From positions 1 through 64,000 of the forward strand of contig CALHPU010000064.1 of the NCBI GenBank assembly GCA_938036435.1: a DNA stretch of 64,000 nt. Reading direction: 5' to 3'. This document shows, one piece after another, positions 42,236 through 51,476 of this stretch (positions are counted from its first letter, which is position 1; the number at the start of each line of letters is the position of its first letter). The notes beneath the pieces were generated by a model. That model saw only the letters and a list, made by a program, of their open reading frames with translations. It had not been told where the DNA came from and ran no database searches. The stretch comes from an uncultured Pirellulaceae bacterium. Its GTDB lineage: Bacteria; Planctomycetota; Planctomycetia; Pirellulales; Pirellulaceae. The translations under genes were made by a program, and so were the position numbers.

Positions 42236-43027
42236 ATGAAAATTCAAGCAGTTTGTCAGTTCATGGAATCGTTCGCTCCTCGTCGCTTGGCCGAGGACTG
42301 GGACAACGTTGGTTTGATCGCAGGAGATAGATTGGCAAAAGTGGAACGAGTCATGACGTGTTTGACCGTGACTCCAGAAAGCGTCGATGAAGCGATTGCG
42401 AAACAAGTGGACCTGATCGTGTCACACCATCCGTTACCGTTCCGCCCGATCAAACGATTGACAACGGACAATACGCCGTCGGAGTTGCTGTGGAAACTGG
42501 CTAGAGCCGGAGTATCGGTCTACAGTCCACATACGAGTTTTGATTCGGCAGCCGAAGGAATCAATCAAACGCTCGCAAAAAAGTTGGGGATCGACGCACC
42601 GGCTCCTCTGCAGCCGTTGATAGACGATCCCGATGAGCTTGGTTCGGGCAGAGTCGGTAAATTTTCAGATCCTGTGTCGTTGGGTGAATTGACGAAACGA
42701 GCCTGCGGCGAGCTGGAGATCGAAGGGCTGCATGTCGTTGGGGATTCCCAGAAGATGATCACCAAAGTCGCTGTCGCCTGTGGCAGCGGTGGCTCCTTTT
42801 TGGATGCTGCCAAACGAAAGGGCTGTGACGCGCTGGTCACCGGCGAGGCAACGTTCCATAACGCTTTAGATGCAAAAGCGAATTCGGTGGCTTTAATACT
42901 GGTCGGCCACTACGCCAGCGAGCGCTTTGCGGTCGAAGATCTGGCAGGTCACATCAAGGTCGAATTTGACGAGTTAGAAGTATGGGCCAGCGAAGATGAA
43001 TGCGATCCGCTGCAGTGGTTTTCTTGA
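42236..43027 (+). CDS. Nif3-like dinuclear metal centre protein
   Basis: 263 aa from ATG 42236; the track ORF starting at 42062 runs through the palindrome and adds 58 unlike residues. Begins KIQAVCQFMESFAPRRLAEDWDNVGLIAG, then LIVSHHPLPFRPIKRL and YSPHTSFDSAAEGIN, which hold metal-binding His and Asp. The second half has VAVACGSGGSFLDAAKRKGCDALVTGEATFHNALDA and LVGHYASERFAVEDL. This is the NIF3/YbgI family, annotated in some genomes as GTP cyclohydrolase type 2, although the real reaction is unsettled. Confidence 0.92.
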   Translation: MKIQAVCQFMESFAPRRLAEDWDNVGLIAGDRLAKVERVMTCLTVTPESVDEAIAKQVDLIVSHHPLPFRPIKRLTTDNTPSELLWKLARAGVSVYSPHTSFDSAAEGINQTLAKKLGIDAPAPLQPLIDDPDELGSGRVGKFSDPVSLGELTKRACGELEIEGLHVVGDSQKMITKVAVACGSGGSFLDAAKRKGCDALVTGEATFHNALDAKANSVALILVGHYASERFAVEDLAGHIKVEFDELEVWASEDECDPLQWFS

Positions 43028-43175
43028 GACGGCTTTTTTGGGGCCAAGAGATCTGCAACAGAGCCGTACCCCATATTATTGCGCGACGCCGATTACTATA
43101 ATTGATTCCACAAAAACTGCCGTGACAACTAAAACCGAATTCACAAGTGCTTGTTAAATAGAACAGAGGAACAAA

Positions 43176-43781
43176 ATGGACGTTATAGAATCAATTTACC
43201 AGCGCAGGTCGATCAAAGAGTTTGACGCCGATCACAAGATGACTGCCGAAGAGGAGAAGAAATTGTTTGAAGCCATGATTCAGGCTCCGACAAGTTTCAA
43301 TATCCAACACTGGCGGTTTGTAGTGCTACGGGATCCAGAACTGCGAGCCAAAATTCGAACTGAATTGGGGAACGATCAAGCTCAAATGACAGATGCCTCG
43401 TTGCTGGTGTTGTTTACTGCGGACGTTGATGCGTGGAAGAAAGAACCACAACGCTACTGGAGGAATGCTCCACAAGAAGTGGCTGATTTGTTGGTCAACT
43501 GGATGGGGCCGTTCCACGAAGGACGAGAATGGCTCCAACGCGACGAAGCTCAACGCTCGATCGGAATGGCCATGCAAACGCTGATGCTGGCGGCCAAAGG
43601 TATTGGATATGATTCGTGTCCGATGATCGGTTTTGAGATCGAGAAAGTGGCCGACTTGATTAAGCTGCCGTCCGATCACGTGATGGGGCCGATGGTCGCG
43701 ATCGGAAAAGGAACAAAGGACGCATGGCCCAAGGCGGGACAGTTGCCGTTGAGCGAAATCGTGTTTGAAGATTCGTTTTAG
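43176..43781 (+). CDS. Nitroreductase-family flavoprotein
   Basis: 201 aa; start ATG 43176 with AGAGGAA upstream. FMN-binding motifs: YQRRSIKEFD at the N-terminus, APTSFNIQHWRFVVL, and MLAAKGIGYDSCPMIGFE. The family reduces nitroaromatics, quinones or flavins with NAD(P)H. The LVNWMGPFHEGREWLQRDEAQRSIGMAMQ insert places it among small YodC/HadB-type members; the substrate is unknown. Convergent with the MFS gene; a stem-loop separates them. Confidence 0.9.
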   Translation: MDVIESIYQRRSIKEFDADHKMTAEEEKKLFEAMIQAPTSFNIQHWRFVVLRDPELRAKIRTELGNDQAQMTDASLLVLFTADVDAWKKEPQRYWRNAPQEVADLLVNWMGPFHEGREWLQRDEAQRSIGMAMQTLMLAAKGIGYDSCPMIGFEIEKVADLIKLPSDHVMGPMVAIGKGTKDAWPKAGQLPLSEIVFEDSF

Positions 43782-43788
43782 CCGCAGT

Positions 43789-43836
43789 AGGTCAGCCGGT
43801 GCCTGACAAAAGGGCTCGTCAGGCACAGCTTGACCT
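43789..43836. repeat. Stem-loop between convergent genes
   Basis: AGGTCAGCCGGTGCCTGAC pairs with GTCAGGCACAGCTTGACCT (16 of 19, inner 9 bp perfect) around a 10-nt loop. No T run follows, so it is either a REP-like element or a terminator of unusual type for both genes. Confidence 0.65.
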
Positions 43837-43839
43837 ATG

Positions 43840-45105
43840 TTACACGTCACTGGTAACAGCGACATGCTTCCGCCGGGCATCTATCGATACGGAATCGACA
43901 TGCCGCGACAGGCACGTTAACCCGACGAGTGTAAATGCTCCCACTCCCAGACTGGCGTACCAAAACAGATTATGCCCAAAGTCATATAACGCAGTTCCGA
44001 TCAGCGGGGCGATGACTGCTGCTAACGAATAAGTCATCGCGTACCAGCTCATGTACATTCCTTGGTTACGGCCGTTGCTTCTTTCTGCCACGAAGCCGCT
44101 GGCCAGTGGGAACATTAGCATCTCGCCAATGGTAATGACGGCCATCGACAACACCGCAAACCAAGTCGCATGGCTTGCCGGTAGCATGCCGAATCCAAGA
44201 CACGAAAAAAAGCAGCCCCAACCGATCGCCCGCAACAATGAGAAACGCGAAACGTAGTTCACCAACAGCATTTCAAAAACAACGATGATGCCCGTGTTCA
44301 ATGAGAACAGAAGCCCGATCTGAGGTTTCGTCAGCGCGTATTCGTCCTCAAGATATTTTGGGTACGTCGTATGAAACTGAAAGAAAACCACTGCCACCGT
44401 CAGCATCAAGAACAAAAAGCAAAGGAAATGACGATCCAATAGCGGTGAACCTTCTTCGGTGCTCGATTTTTGTTCGGCCTGCTTTTGCTTCACGGCGGCC
44501 GCATCGCCTTTGGCGTAGCGTCGGAATCCGAAAAACCACAGCAGAAATAATCCTCCAACGCAGGTGGAGAATCCGTCTACGATGAATAGCCAAGCGTAGT
44601 CGATCTCGGCCAAGATTCCTCCAACGGCAGGACCGATGGCCATGCCCAAATTGCAAGCCATGCGCTGAAGTCCAAACGCTCGTGTTAGCAAGCTGACATC
44701 GGTAAACTGGGCGACGGCGACACCGTTGGCAGGTCGAACGCCCTCCACGAACATGCTCAAAACGCACATGCCTATGGCCACGCTAGTCCAAGTCGTCAGC
44801 GTGGGTATAAGACAGTAGAGGGGAGCGGATAACACGAGTCCAAGGATCTGAACGCGCACCGCTCCCAGCGGTTGAACGAGTCGTCCGCCAATGTAGCCGC
44901 CGGCGATCGATCCTAGACCATAGACGCTAAAGATTGCTCCAGATTCGAGCATCGTAAAGCCAAGACGCTGCGTGAGGTACAGCGTGAGGAACGCCAGAAC
45001 CATCGAACCGCAACGATTGATCAGCAGCGCAATCGATAGAACCCAAACCTCTGTTGAAAGGCCGGCGTACGCATCTCGATAGGCAAACGCTATCTGGCGA
45101 ACCAT
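43840..45105 (-). CDS. Major facilitator superfamily transporter
   Basis: 421 aa with twelve predicted membrane helices. Start region IALLINRCGSMVLAFLTLYLTQRLGFTM; loop 2-3 GSIAGGYIGGRLVQPLG fits the MFS signature GxxxDxxGRR loosely. The middle loop is charged (KGDAAAVKQKQAEQKSST). It resembles drug or metabolite exporters of the DHA1/MFS_1 group; the substrate is not predictable. Single gene. Confidence 0.85.
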   Translation of the reverse strand: MVRQIAFAYRDAYAGLSTEVWVLSIALLINRCGSMVLAFLTLYLTQRLGFTMLESGAIFSVYGLGSIAGGYIGGRLVQPLGAVRVQILGLVLSAPLYCLIPTLTTWTSVAIGMCVLSMFVEGVRPANGVAVAQFTDVSLLTRAFGLQRMACNLGMAIGPAVGGILAEIDYAWLFIVDGFSTCVGGLFLLWFFGFRRYAKGDAAAVKQKQAEQKSSTEEGSPLLDRHFLCFLFLMLTVAVVFFQFHTTYPKYLEDEYALTKPQIGLLFSLNTGIIVVFEMLLVNYVSRFSLLRAIGWGCFFSCLGFGMLPASHATWFAVLSMAVITIGEMLMFPLASGFVAERSNGRNQGMYMSWYAMTYSLAAVIAPLIGTALYDFGHNLFWYASLGVGAFTLVGLTCLSRHVDSVSIDARRKHVAVTSDV

Positions 45106-45324
45106 GGTTTAGTTCCGTTATGTCAGCAGTTTCTGTTTAGAACGTTGTTGGAAGCAATCGTTTGCTCCAATCAACAACGAAACCGACAGATCAAATCAGC
45201 CGAAGGTTCACGACTTGTGATGGCACTTTATGACTGTTTCTTTTGGGCTTTAGCCAATAAATGAAGCATTCCGTAAGGTTCAGTCGCAGTTGGCGTCTAA
45301 TCGCTCAACTACAACGGAGCGACA

Positions 45325-45885
45325 ATGAATCAGAACCTATTTGCATGCTTGGTGATTTTGGCCGGGCTATTTATTGGCAATACCACCGAAGCGCAGAGCA
45401 GCCCAAAACCCGTTCCCGGAATTGTCGGTCAGCAGGCGCCGCACTGGGACGTTTCAAAATGGCATCAGCTGCCTGAGGGTAAAGATGAGCTAGATATTAC
45501 GGACTTTCGCGGCAAGGTTCTGTATCTCTATTTCTTTCAGTCGTGGTGCCCCGGTTGCCACTCGACTGGGTTTCCTAATTTAAAAACACTGCACGGTATT
45601 TACAAAAACGATCCGGACGTAGAGTTCGTTGTCATTCAATCGACTTTTGAAGGACACAACATTAACACGGCAGACAAGCTGAAACCTACCGCGGCGAAAT
45701 ATGAATTGCCGATTCCGTTTGGCCAAAGCGCCGGGGGAGGTACTCCGGCAATCATGCAAAAGTATCGAACCCGTGGAACGCCTTGGGTGGTTCTGATTGA
45801 CAAAAAGGGGCAAGTGCAATTTAACGGGTTTCACTTGGACCCCGCCAAAGCTGCTTCGGTGATTGACGGACTGAAGAAGCGCTAG
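45325..45885 (+). CDS. Exported thioredoxin-fold protein (TlpA/peroxiredoxin-like)
   Basis: 186 aa; CGGAG lies 8 nt before ATG 45325. Signal peptide LFACLVILAGLFIGNTTEA. Thioredoxin fold with FRGKVLYLYFFQSWCPGCHSTGFPNLKTLHGIY (active site WCPGC), VVIQSTFEGHN, and the cis-Pro region GTPWVVLIDKKGQVQFNGFHLD. It likely reduces or makes disulfides in the periplasm. No partner (DsbD, CcdA) nearby. Confidence 0.88.
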   Translation: MNQNLFACLVILAGLFIGNTTEAQSSPKPVPGIVGQQAPHWDVSKWHQLPEGKDELDITDFRGKVLYLYFFQSWCPGCHSTGFPNLKTLHGIYKNDPDVEFVVIQSTFEGHNINTADKLKPTAAKYELPIPFGQSAGGGTPAIMQKYRTRGTPWVVLIDKKGQVQFNGFHLDPAKAASVIDGLKKR

Positions 45886-45898
45886 TGCTTCAGTCTTC

Positions 45899-45937
45899 TT
45901 TCGCTCCGCGATAGAACGTTACTTTCGCGGAGCGACA
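45899..45937. repeat. Perfect stem-loop repeat after the thioredoxin-like gene
   Basis: TCGCTCCGCGA and TCGCGGAGCGA are perfect 11-bp arms separated by 13 nt (tagaacgttactt). It resembles a REP unit; without a T run it is a weak terminator candidate. Confidence 0.75.
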
Positions 45938-46006
45938 GGCGACTATAGCTAGATCGGTTACGTTGGTATTCGCGCCCGATGGCTTGCGCCGTTACGCTTC
46001 AAGGCG

Positions 46007-47020
46007 CTAGGCCAGCACTGTTTTGTTGGGCTCCCCCGGGATCTCTCTGACGTAACGGGGGACGGCGAATCCGGGTAGCGCCGCTCGCATCTCCGTGATC
46101 AGACGTTTGCCCGTTTCCTCGGGCACCTCAAAATGCGCCGCACCGATCACTTGATCCAATTGGTGCAGGTAATACGGCATCACTCCCACCGAAAGGAGTC
46201 GCTTGCTCAGTTCGATCAGCTTCTGAGCGTCATCGTTGACTCCTTTGAGTAAGACCGTTTGGTTAAGCAAAGTCGCGCCGGTCGATTTCAGCTTGCTCAG
46301 CGCTTCGGCCACATCAGCGTCGAACTCATTGGCGTGGTTGGCGTGAATCACGACGACCTTTTCTAAAGGTGAATGTTTGAGCAATTCGACAAACACATCG
46401 GTGACCCGCGACGGGATCATAATTGGCAGACGTGTGTGGATACGAATTCGACGCACGTGCGGGATCGATTCAAGAGAGGCGATCAAATTTGAAAGAGTTT
46501 GATCGACGACCGTCAGCGGATCTCCGCCACTGAGAATCACTTCCTCGACCGAATCGTCGTCGGCGATCGCAGTTAGGGCGTCTTGCAGATCGGCCCCGCT
46601 CGCCGAGTTGTCTGAGTAGGGGAAGTGGCGTCGGAAGCAGTAGCGGCAGTGAATAGCGCAAGCTCCAGTGACGATCAGCAATGCCCGGCCAGCGTACTTC
46701 TTCAGAACACCTGTCGAAAGGCTCGCATCAGATTCCTGAAGCGGATCGGCTAAGAAATGAGCCGGCGATTGCTCTTCGGCGGCTGTTGGCAGCAGCTGCA
46801 GCAACAGTGGGTCCGATTCATCGCCGGGCTTGATTCGGTCCACAAACGGCAGCGGTGCAAACAGCTCAAACGAGTCGGCAGCGCCGGCAGCGGTCGGATC
46901 CGGGGGTAAATTCAACCGCTTTCGCAAGGATTTGACGTCACGAATGGCCGTCCGCATGGTCTTCTGCCATGATTCGGATTCAGCGCCGACAGAATCGCTC
47001 GGATTGGTTAGAATTTGCAT
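46007..47020 (-). CDS. epmB: EF-P (R)-beta-lysylation enzyme / lysine 2,3-aminomutase family
   Basis: 337 aa radical-SAM enzyme: RALLIVTGACAIHCRYCFRRHFPY carries the C-x3-C-x2-C cluster motif, followed by EEVILSGGDPLTVVD and RIHTRLPIMIPSRV. The PLP lysine lies in LLNQTVLLKGVND. It makes (R)-beta-lysine from lysine, which EpmA ligates to EF-P. Length fits EpmB rather than the longer catabolic KamA. It is divergent from efp with about 100 bp between, strengthening the call. epmA is not in this window. Confidence 0.9.
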   Translation of the reverse strand: MQILTNPSDSVGAESESWQKTMRTAIRDVKSLRKRLNLPPDPTAAGAADSFELFAPLPFVDRIKPGDESDPLLLQLLPTAAEEQSPAHFLADPLQESDASLSTGVLKKYAGRALLIVTGACAIHCRYCFRRHFPYSDNSASGADLQDALTAIADDDSVEEVILSGGDPLTVVDQTLSNLIASLESIPHVRRIRIHTRLPIMIPSRVTDVFVELLKHSPLEKVVVIHANHANEFDADVAEALSKLKSTGATLLNQTVLLKGVNDDAQKLIELSKRLLSVGVMPYYLHQLDQVIGAAHFEVPEETGKRLITEMRAALPGFAVPRYVREIPGEPNKTVLA

Positions 47021-47121
47021 CGATTCAGAATAACGTCTTGCATGTAGTCTTCCAGCGGGGAATCTTACATCGCTCGGTTATTATTTCAAACAGTTTAAAA
47101 GAGACACGACAGGAACCACCC

Positions 47122-47688
47122 GTGGCATACAAACCAAGCGAATTTCGTAAAGGCCTGAAAGTTTCAATTGACGGCGAGCCGTACGTGATGACTCATTTTG
47201 AGTTCAAAAAGCCCGGTAAAGGCAGCGCTCTCTATATCTGCAAACTGAAGAACCTGCTCCGCCAGACTACGCTTGACCGAACTTACAAGCAGAACGATAC
47301 GCTCGATGAAGCCGATATCATGGAAACGAACATGCAGTACCTCTATCGTCAGGGGGACAAGTTTGTGTTCATGAACAGTGAGAACTACGAGCAGTACGAA
47401 ATGACGGCCGAGCAAATCGGGGACGACTGGAAGTACCTCAAGGACAACTCTGATTGCCAAATTACTTTCTTCAATGGCAATCCGATTCTGATGACACCTC
47501 CTAATCACGTCGATTTGGTTGTCGAGTATTGCGAGCCGGCAGCCAAGGGCGACACGGCAACGAACGTCAAGAAACCCGTCAAAGTAGAAACTGGTGGAGA
47601 GTTCTTTACGCCGATCTTCGTGAACATTGGTGACGTGATCCGAATTGATACACGCACCGGCGAGTATTCCGAGCGCGTTAAATCCTGA
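47122..47688 (+). CDS. efp: Translation elongation factor P
   Basis: 188 aa from GTG 47122 with AGGAA about 7 nt before; the track ATG-like start at 46969 lies inside epmB. Three OB-like domains; begins MAYKPSEFRKGLKVSIDGEPYVMTHFEFKKPGKGSA, in which Lys33 of PGKG is the site for beta-lysylation. Ends FFTPIFVNIGDVIRIDTRTGEYSERVKS. It relieves ribosome stalling at polyproline. Next to the divergent epmB, so modification is the EpmAB type and not rhamnosylation. Confidence 0.96.
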   Translation: MAYKPSEFRKGLKVSIDGEPYVMTHFEFKKPGKGSALYICKLKNLLRQTTLDRTYKQNDTLDEADIMETNMQYLYRQGDKFVFMNSENYEQYEMTAEQIGDDWKYLKDNSDCQITFFNGNPILMTPPNHVDLVVEYCEPAAKGDTATNVKKPVKVETGGEFFTPIFVNIGDVIRIDTRTGEYSERVKS

Positions 47689-47707
47689 TCTAGGATCGGA
47701 AGTTAGC

Positions 47708-48508
47708 ATGGAGGTTGATCCAAAAGATCAGTTGCCCGTTGCGTTTGATTACGTATCGGCTGATTCGAATCCTGATGAGACTGGCCTTAAGGGGCGGCTT
47801 AAAAGAAGCTTCCTTGGCAAGTGCTGGCGATTGATCAAGTGGCCGTTGGCGATCATCATTTTGCCGGTTTTGCTTTACCTCGCTCTGGCATTAGTTGGAG
47901 CGTGGATTCCGGATAACGAAGACTTCGTTCCCAAGGCCAATGGGATCGAGGTCTATATTTATTCCGGCGATATTCACTCCGACATTATTTTGCCGCTGTT
48001 CAACGATCAAAAAGACTGGCGGGAGAACTTTCCGCTGAGTTCTTTCGCGTCCGATCGCGAGGATTTCACACATGTCAGCTTCGGATGGGGATCGCGCGCG
48101 TTCTACTTGGAGACGCCGACTTGGAATGATCTTGAGATATCGACGGCGCTAGGTGTTCTGCTCACACCAAGCGAATCGGTCATGCATGTGGAGATGGTTC
48201 ATTTGAGTCCGGTGATTTCATCCTCGCTGATGAGAACTAAAATCACTCCACAGCAGTACGCCGATATGGTGGGATTTGTCCTTGCCTCGTTTGATCAAGA
48301 AAGTGGCGTTGCGGATCCGAATGCTAAAACAATGCCGATTGCCGACGCTGGTTACACCGACCGAGATCATTTCTATCCAGCCGTTGGGAACTATCATTTG
48401 TTTCGGACGTGCAATTGTTGGGCGGGCGACACGCTTCGGGCGGGGGGAATTAAGGTTGGGAAATTCACGCCGTTGCCGAAGTCGATTTTTTGGCATTTGG
48501 AGCCTTAA
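47708..48508 (+). CDS. TIGR02117 / DUF2459 family protein
   Basis: 266 aa from ATG 47708, 19 nt after efp; the earlier track start overlaps efp. One membrane helix (WPLAIIILPVLLYLALALV, about 40). Outer part: VYIYSGDIHSDIILPLFN, HVSFGWGSRAFYLETPTW, VMHVEMVHLSP and FRTCNCWAGDTLRAGGIKVG. The conserved H-S-D, Cys and His recall a papain-like (NlpC/P60-like) fold proposed for this family; first described near urease genes, but none is here. Function unknown. Confidence 0.85.
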   Translation: MEVDPKDQLPVAFDYVSADSNPDETGLKGRLKRSFLGKCWRLIKWPLAIIILPVLLYLALALVGAWIPDNEDFVPKANGIEVYIYSGDIHSDIILPLFNDQKDWRENFPLSSFASDREDFTHVSFGWGSRAFYLETPTWNDLEISTALGVLLTPSESVMHVEMVHLSPVISSSLMRTKITPQQYADMVGFVLASFDQESGVADPNAKTMPIADAGYTDRDHFYPAVGNYHLFRTCNCWAGDTLRAGGIKVGKFTPLPKSIFWHLEP

Positions 48509-48647
48509 ATCCTCGGGCTTGGGCACGCTGACCGCTGTTGCAAGTCGCTTTTGTTTCGGTCATCATTTAATCGACCAAGCACAGCAAATTCGGCTTCCAA
48601 GCCGGCATTGATTCAATCGTTCTACCCATTCCTTCTTTGAGACGACT

Positions 48648-50078
48648 ATGAAAGTTCAATTCTGGGGCGCTGCACAAACCGTGACTGGTTCAATGCACTT
48701 GATCCATCACAACGGCAAGCGCATTTTACTGGACTGTGGTCTGTACCAAGGCCGTCGCAAAGAGGCGTTCAAGAGGAACAGGGAACTGCCGTTTGATGGC
48801 AGCAGCATTGACGCGGTCGTGCTGTCACATGCTCACATTGATCATAGCGGCAATCTGCCGTCACTGTATCGTTCCGGATTCCGAGGCCCAATCTATGCAA
48901 CATCGGCGTCGCGCGACTTGGCGGCGTTCATGCTGATGGATAGCGCGAAGATTCAGGTCAACGATATCAAATACGTCAACAAGAAACGTAAAAGGAAAAA
49001 ACAGAAGCCTTTTGAACCGCTTTACGGATCCGAAGAAGCTGCGGCGACGTTGCGAGAGTTTCGTACGATTGAATATGGCCATCCTTTTACCATTTTTGAA
49101 GGCGTGAGTTGCCAGTTCCACTTTGCCGGGCATATGCTGGGCGCTTCCACTGTGGAAATCAACTTGGATTCCGAGACTGAGCCGAACGCCAAACCGACAC
49201 GCTTGGTTTTCAGTGGCGACATTGGGCGATCTGAAATGCCAATTCTGCGAGATCCGCAAATCGTCGAAGGGGCAGACTACATCATCATGGAAGCCACCTA
49301 TGGGAATCGTGAGCACGCCAAGAATTCTAAGGACGGCGACGCGCGTGCGATGCTCAAGAAGATCATCCAAGAGACTTGGGACGATCGCGGCAAACTGATT
49401 ATTCCAGCTTTCTCCGTTGGACGAACGCAAGAAATTGTCTATCGGTTAAATCAATTGGCCGAAGGTAACCAACTTCCACCGATCAAAGTTTTTGTCGACA
49501 GTCCGCTGGCGGTCAACGCGACGGACGTCTTTCGCGGCCATCCGGAGTGCTACGACGATGCGATGGTCAATGCCGTCCTTTACGAAGACGATGGCGATCC
49601 GCTTCATTTTGAAGGCCTGCGATATATCCGCAAGGTGGAAGAGTCCAAGGCACTCAACACATCGAAAGAACCATGCGTGATCATCAGTGCCTCAGGGATG
49701 TGCGAGGGCGGACGTGTCTTGCATCATCTAAAAAATAATATCGAGAAGCCGACGACACGAATTCTATTCGCCGGTTATCAAGCACCGCATACCCTTGGCA
49801 GGATTTTGATGGATGGGTCTTTGGACAGAGTGAAGATCTACGGTGAAGAGTATCAAGTGAACGCTCAAGTAAGCCATCTGCAAGGCAGTAGCGGCCACGC
49901 CGATCAGAAAAATTTGCTCGAGTGGGCGCGTGAGACAACTGAAAAGGGAGATGTCAAGAAAATCGCGCTGGTGCATTGCGAGCTTGACAGTGCGACCGTG
50001 TTTCAGGACTTGCTGCACAAGAACAAGCTGGGCCCTGCAATCATTCCGGCTAAGGGCGATGAGATGGTGATGAGTTAG
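48648..50078 (+). CDS. Metallo-beta-lactamase/beta-CASP RNase (CPSF-like)
   Basis: 476 aa. Zinc motifs in order: AVVLSHAHIDHSGNLP (motif 2, about 65), FAGHMLGAS (motif 3), FSGDIGR (motif 4). The beta-CASP part follows: PAFSVGRTQEIVYRLN, then ISASGMCEGGRVLHHL, and SSGHADQKNLLEW as motif C. It resembles bacterial homologues of the CPSF73 nuclease that cut or degrade RNA. Start ATG 48648. Sits between unrelated genes. Confidence 0.92.
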   Translation: MKVQFWGAAQTVTGSMHLIHHNGKRILLDCGLYQGRRKEAFKRNRELPFDGSSIDAVVLSHAHIDHSGNLPSLYRSGFRGPIYATSASRDLAAFMLMDSAKIQVNDIKYVNKKRKRKKQKPFEPLYGSEEAAATLREFRTIEYGHPFTIFEGVSCQFHFAGHMLGASTVEINLDSETEPNAKPTRLVFSGDIGRSEMPILRDPQIVEGADYIIMEATYGNREHAKNSKDGDARAMLKKIIQETWDDRGKLIIPAFSVGRTQEIVYRLNQLAEGNQLPPIKVFVDSPLAVNATDVFRGHPECYDDAMVNAVLYEDDGDPLHFEGLRYIRKVEESKALNTSKEPCVIISASGMCEGGRVLHHLKNNIEKPTTRILFAGYQAPHTLGRILMDGSLDRVKIYGEEYQVNAQVSHLQGSSGHADQKNLLEWARETTEKGDVKKIALVHCELDSATVFQDLLHKNKLGPAIIPAKGDEMVMS

Positions 50079-50102
50079 CTAAAGCGGAAGTAGGGGTGTT
50101 AG

Positions 50103-51473
50103 ATGTTCAATCAGTTTGGATTTAGCGCTGCGTTTCTTTTTACGCTTGTTTTGGGTTTGTCGTCTGCGGTCGCTGATGCGGAAGAGATTGTTGTTGGTCC
50201 TAAGGCGGGCGACCCTGTTTCGGCCGGGTTCCAGCTGAAATTGGCTTTGGAGAATTTGAAGGCGGGCGACACGCTAACGATCCTTGATGGTCAATACACG
50301 CTGCCCGGTGGCGTGGAGATTGGTGGGCTGCGGCCTGACGGACAGTTCAAGCGGCTCGATGGCTGGCTGGAAAAAAATACACTCATTAAAGCCGCGAATC
50401 GAAGAAAAGCCATCATTCGAGGGAATCTTGAGTTTCGGGGCTCGTTCGTCCGGATCCAAGGCCTTGTCATCAGAGGAGCGCGGGGAAATAACAATCGCCC
50501 CGGCATCGAGATCACTGATTCTCACAATGTTGAAGTCGTCGACAATGAAGTTGCCTACTGCGGCGGTGGCGGCATCAATTTTAATCAGTCCGATATGATT
50601 CTGATCACGCAGAATCTCGTCCACGACAACGGGACTCGTAACTCAGACCAACACAGTGGAATTTCGGTCTACCAACCGGTCAACTATCGAACCAACCCGC
50701 GCGAGCGTCATTGGGGAGTGCTGATTACGAGAAATATCAGCCACAGCAATCGCAATGAGGTCCCTACTGATGATGGAAATCTGACCGATGGTAATGGCAT
50801 CATCGTTGACGATACAAAATATACTCAGTCTAAGTATTTGAGTAAGTATAACTTGGAGAATATTCGTATCGACTCCACCTTGGGTGCAGTTAATCAGCGG
50901 CTGCCTTACAACCGACCCATGCTGATCGAGGGCAACTTGTGCTACTTCAATGGGGGCAGCGGCATCCAGTGCTTTGAGGCTGTGGGGGTAAAAGTCAAGA
51001 ACAACACGTGTGTCGGGAACCGGCAACGCACGCGCTACAACGGGCAGTATTCTAATTTGGGGCAGATCAGCCTACAGAACTCAAAGAACTGCGAAGTTTG
51101 CAATTGTGTGACGCAAGCAATGAGAGTCCGGCAGTCCCCGAGCGGGTCTTGTTATGCGGCAAGTGAAATCAACCAGACGGCCAATTCGGGCAACAATCGC
51201 TGGTACAACAATTTGCTTCACGCGACTACTGGTGGACCGAAGTCGGCGTTGCGGAACAATCCAAACATTGATTCGGCAGCAATTTACGAAGATCCAAAAT
51301 TTGTCTCGATGGTGCGTGGCCAATACAATTTTCGTGCGGTTAATGGTAATGATCGAGGCGTCACATGGGGTGGCGGGCACGACTACGTCGATCTGTTGGG
51401 GCGAAGTGTGTCAGGTGAAATGAAGACCGACCTCGGCGCGATCCAAACCATTGACGAACCTGCAAGCAAGTAA
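50103..51473 (+). CDS. Secreted right-handed beta-helix protein (polysaccharide-lyase-like)
   Basis: 456 aa with a signal peptide (FSAAFLFTLVLGLSSAVADA). The chain shows the pattern of parallel beta-helix proteins: short strands with Asn/Gly turns such as VRIQGLVIRGARGNNNRPGIEITDSHNVEVVDNEVAYC, LITRNISHSN, and MLIEGNLCYFNGGSGIQCFEAVGVKVKNNTCVGN. The family includes pectate lyases and alginate lyases; I cannot point to catalytic residues, so activity is open. It starts 24 nt after the RNase gene and ends 3 nt before the next, so they may be co-transcribed. Confidence 0.8.
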   Translation: MFNQFGFSAAFLFTLVLGLSSAVADAEEIVVGPKAGDPVSAGFQLKLALENLKAGDTLTILDGQYTLPGGVEIGGLRPDGQFKRLDGWLEKNTLIKAANRRKAIIRGNLEFRGSFVRIQGLVIRGARGNNNRPGIEITDSHNVEVVDNEVAYCGGGGINFNQSDMILITQNLVHDNGTRNSDQHSGISVYQPVNYRTNPRERHWGVLITRNISHSNRNEVPTDDGNLTDGNGIIVDDTKYTQSKYLSKYNLENIRIDSTLGAVNQRLPYNRPMLIEGNLCYFNGGSGIQCFEAVGVKVKNNTCVGNRQRTRYNGQYSNLGQISLQNSKNCEVCNCVTQAMRVRQSPSGSCYAASEINQTANSGNNRWYNNLLHATTGGPKSALRNNPNIDSAAIYEDPKFVSMVRGQYNFRAVNGNDRGVTWGGGHDYVDLLGRSVSGEMKTDLGAIQTIDEPASK

Positions 51474-51476
51474 CCC

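Noticed and set aside
46969-47121. 51-codon N-terminal extension of efp
   Set aside because: It lies in the divergent gene epmB and EF-P always begins near the xYKPSEFRKGLK segment.
49022-49430. Minus ORFs in the beta-CASP gene
   Set aside because: Antisense shadows of a gene with all zinc motifs present.
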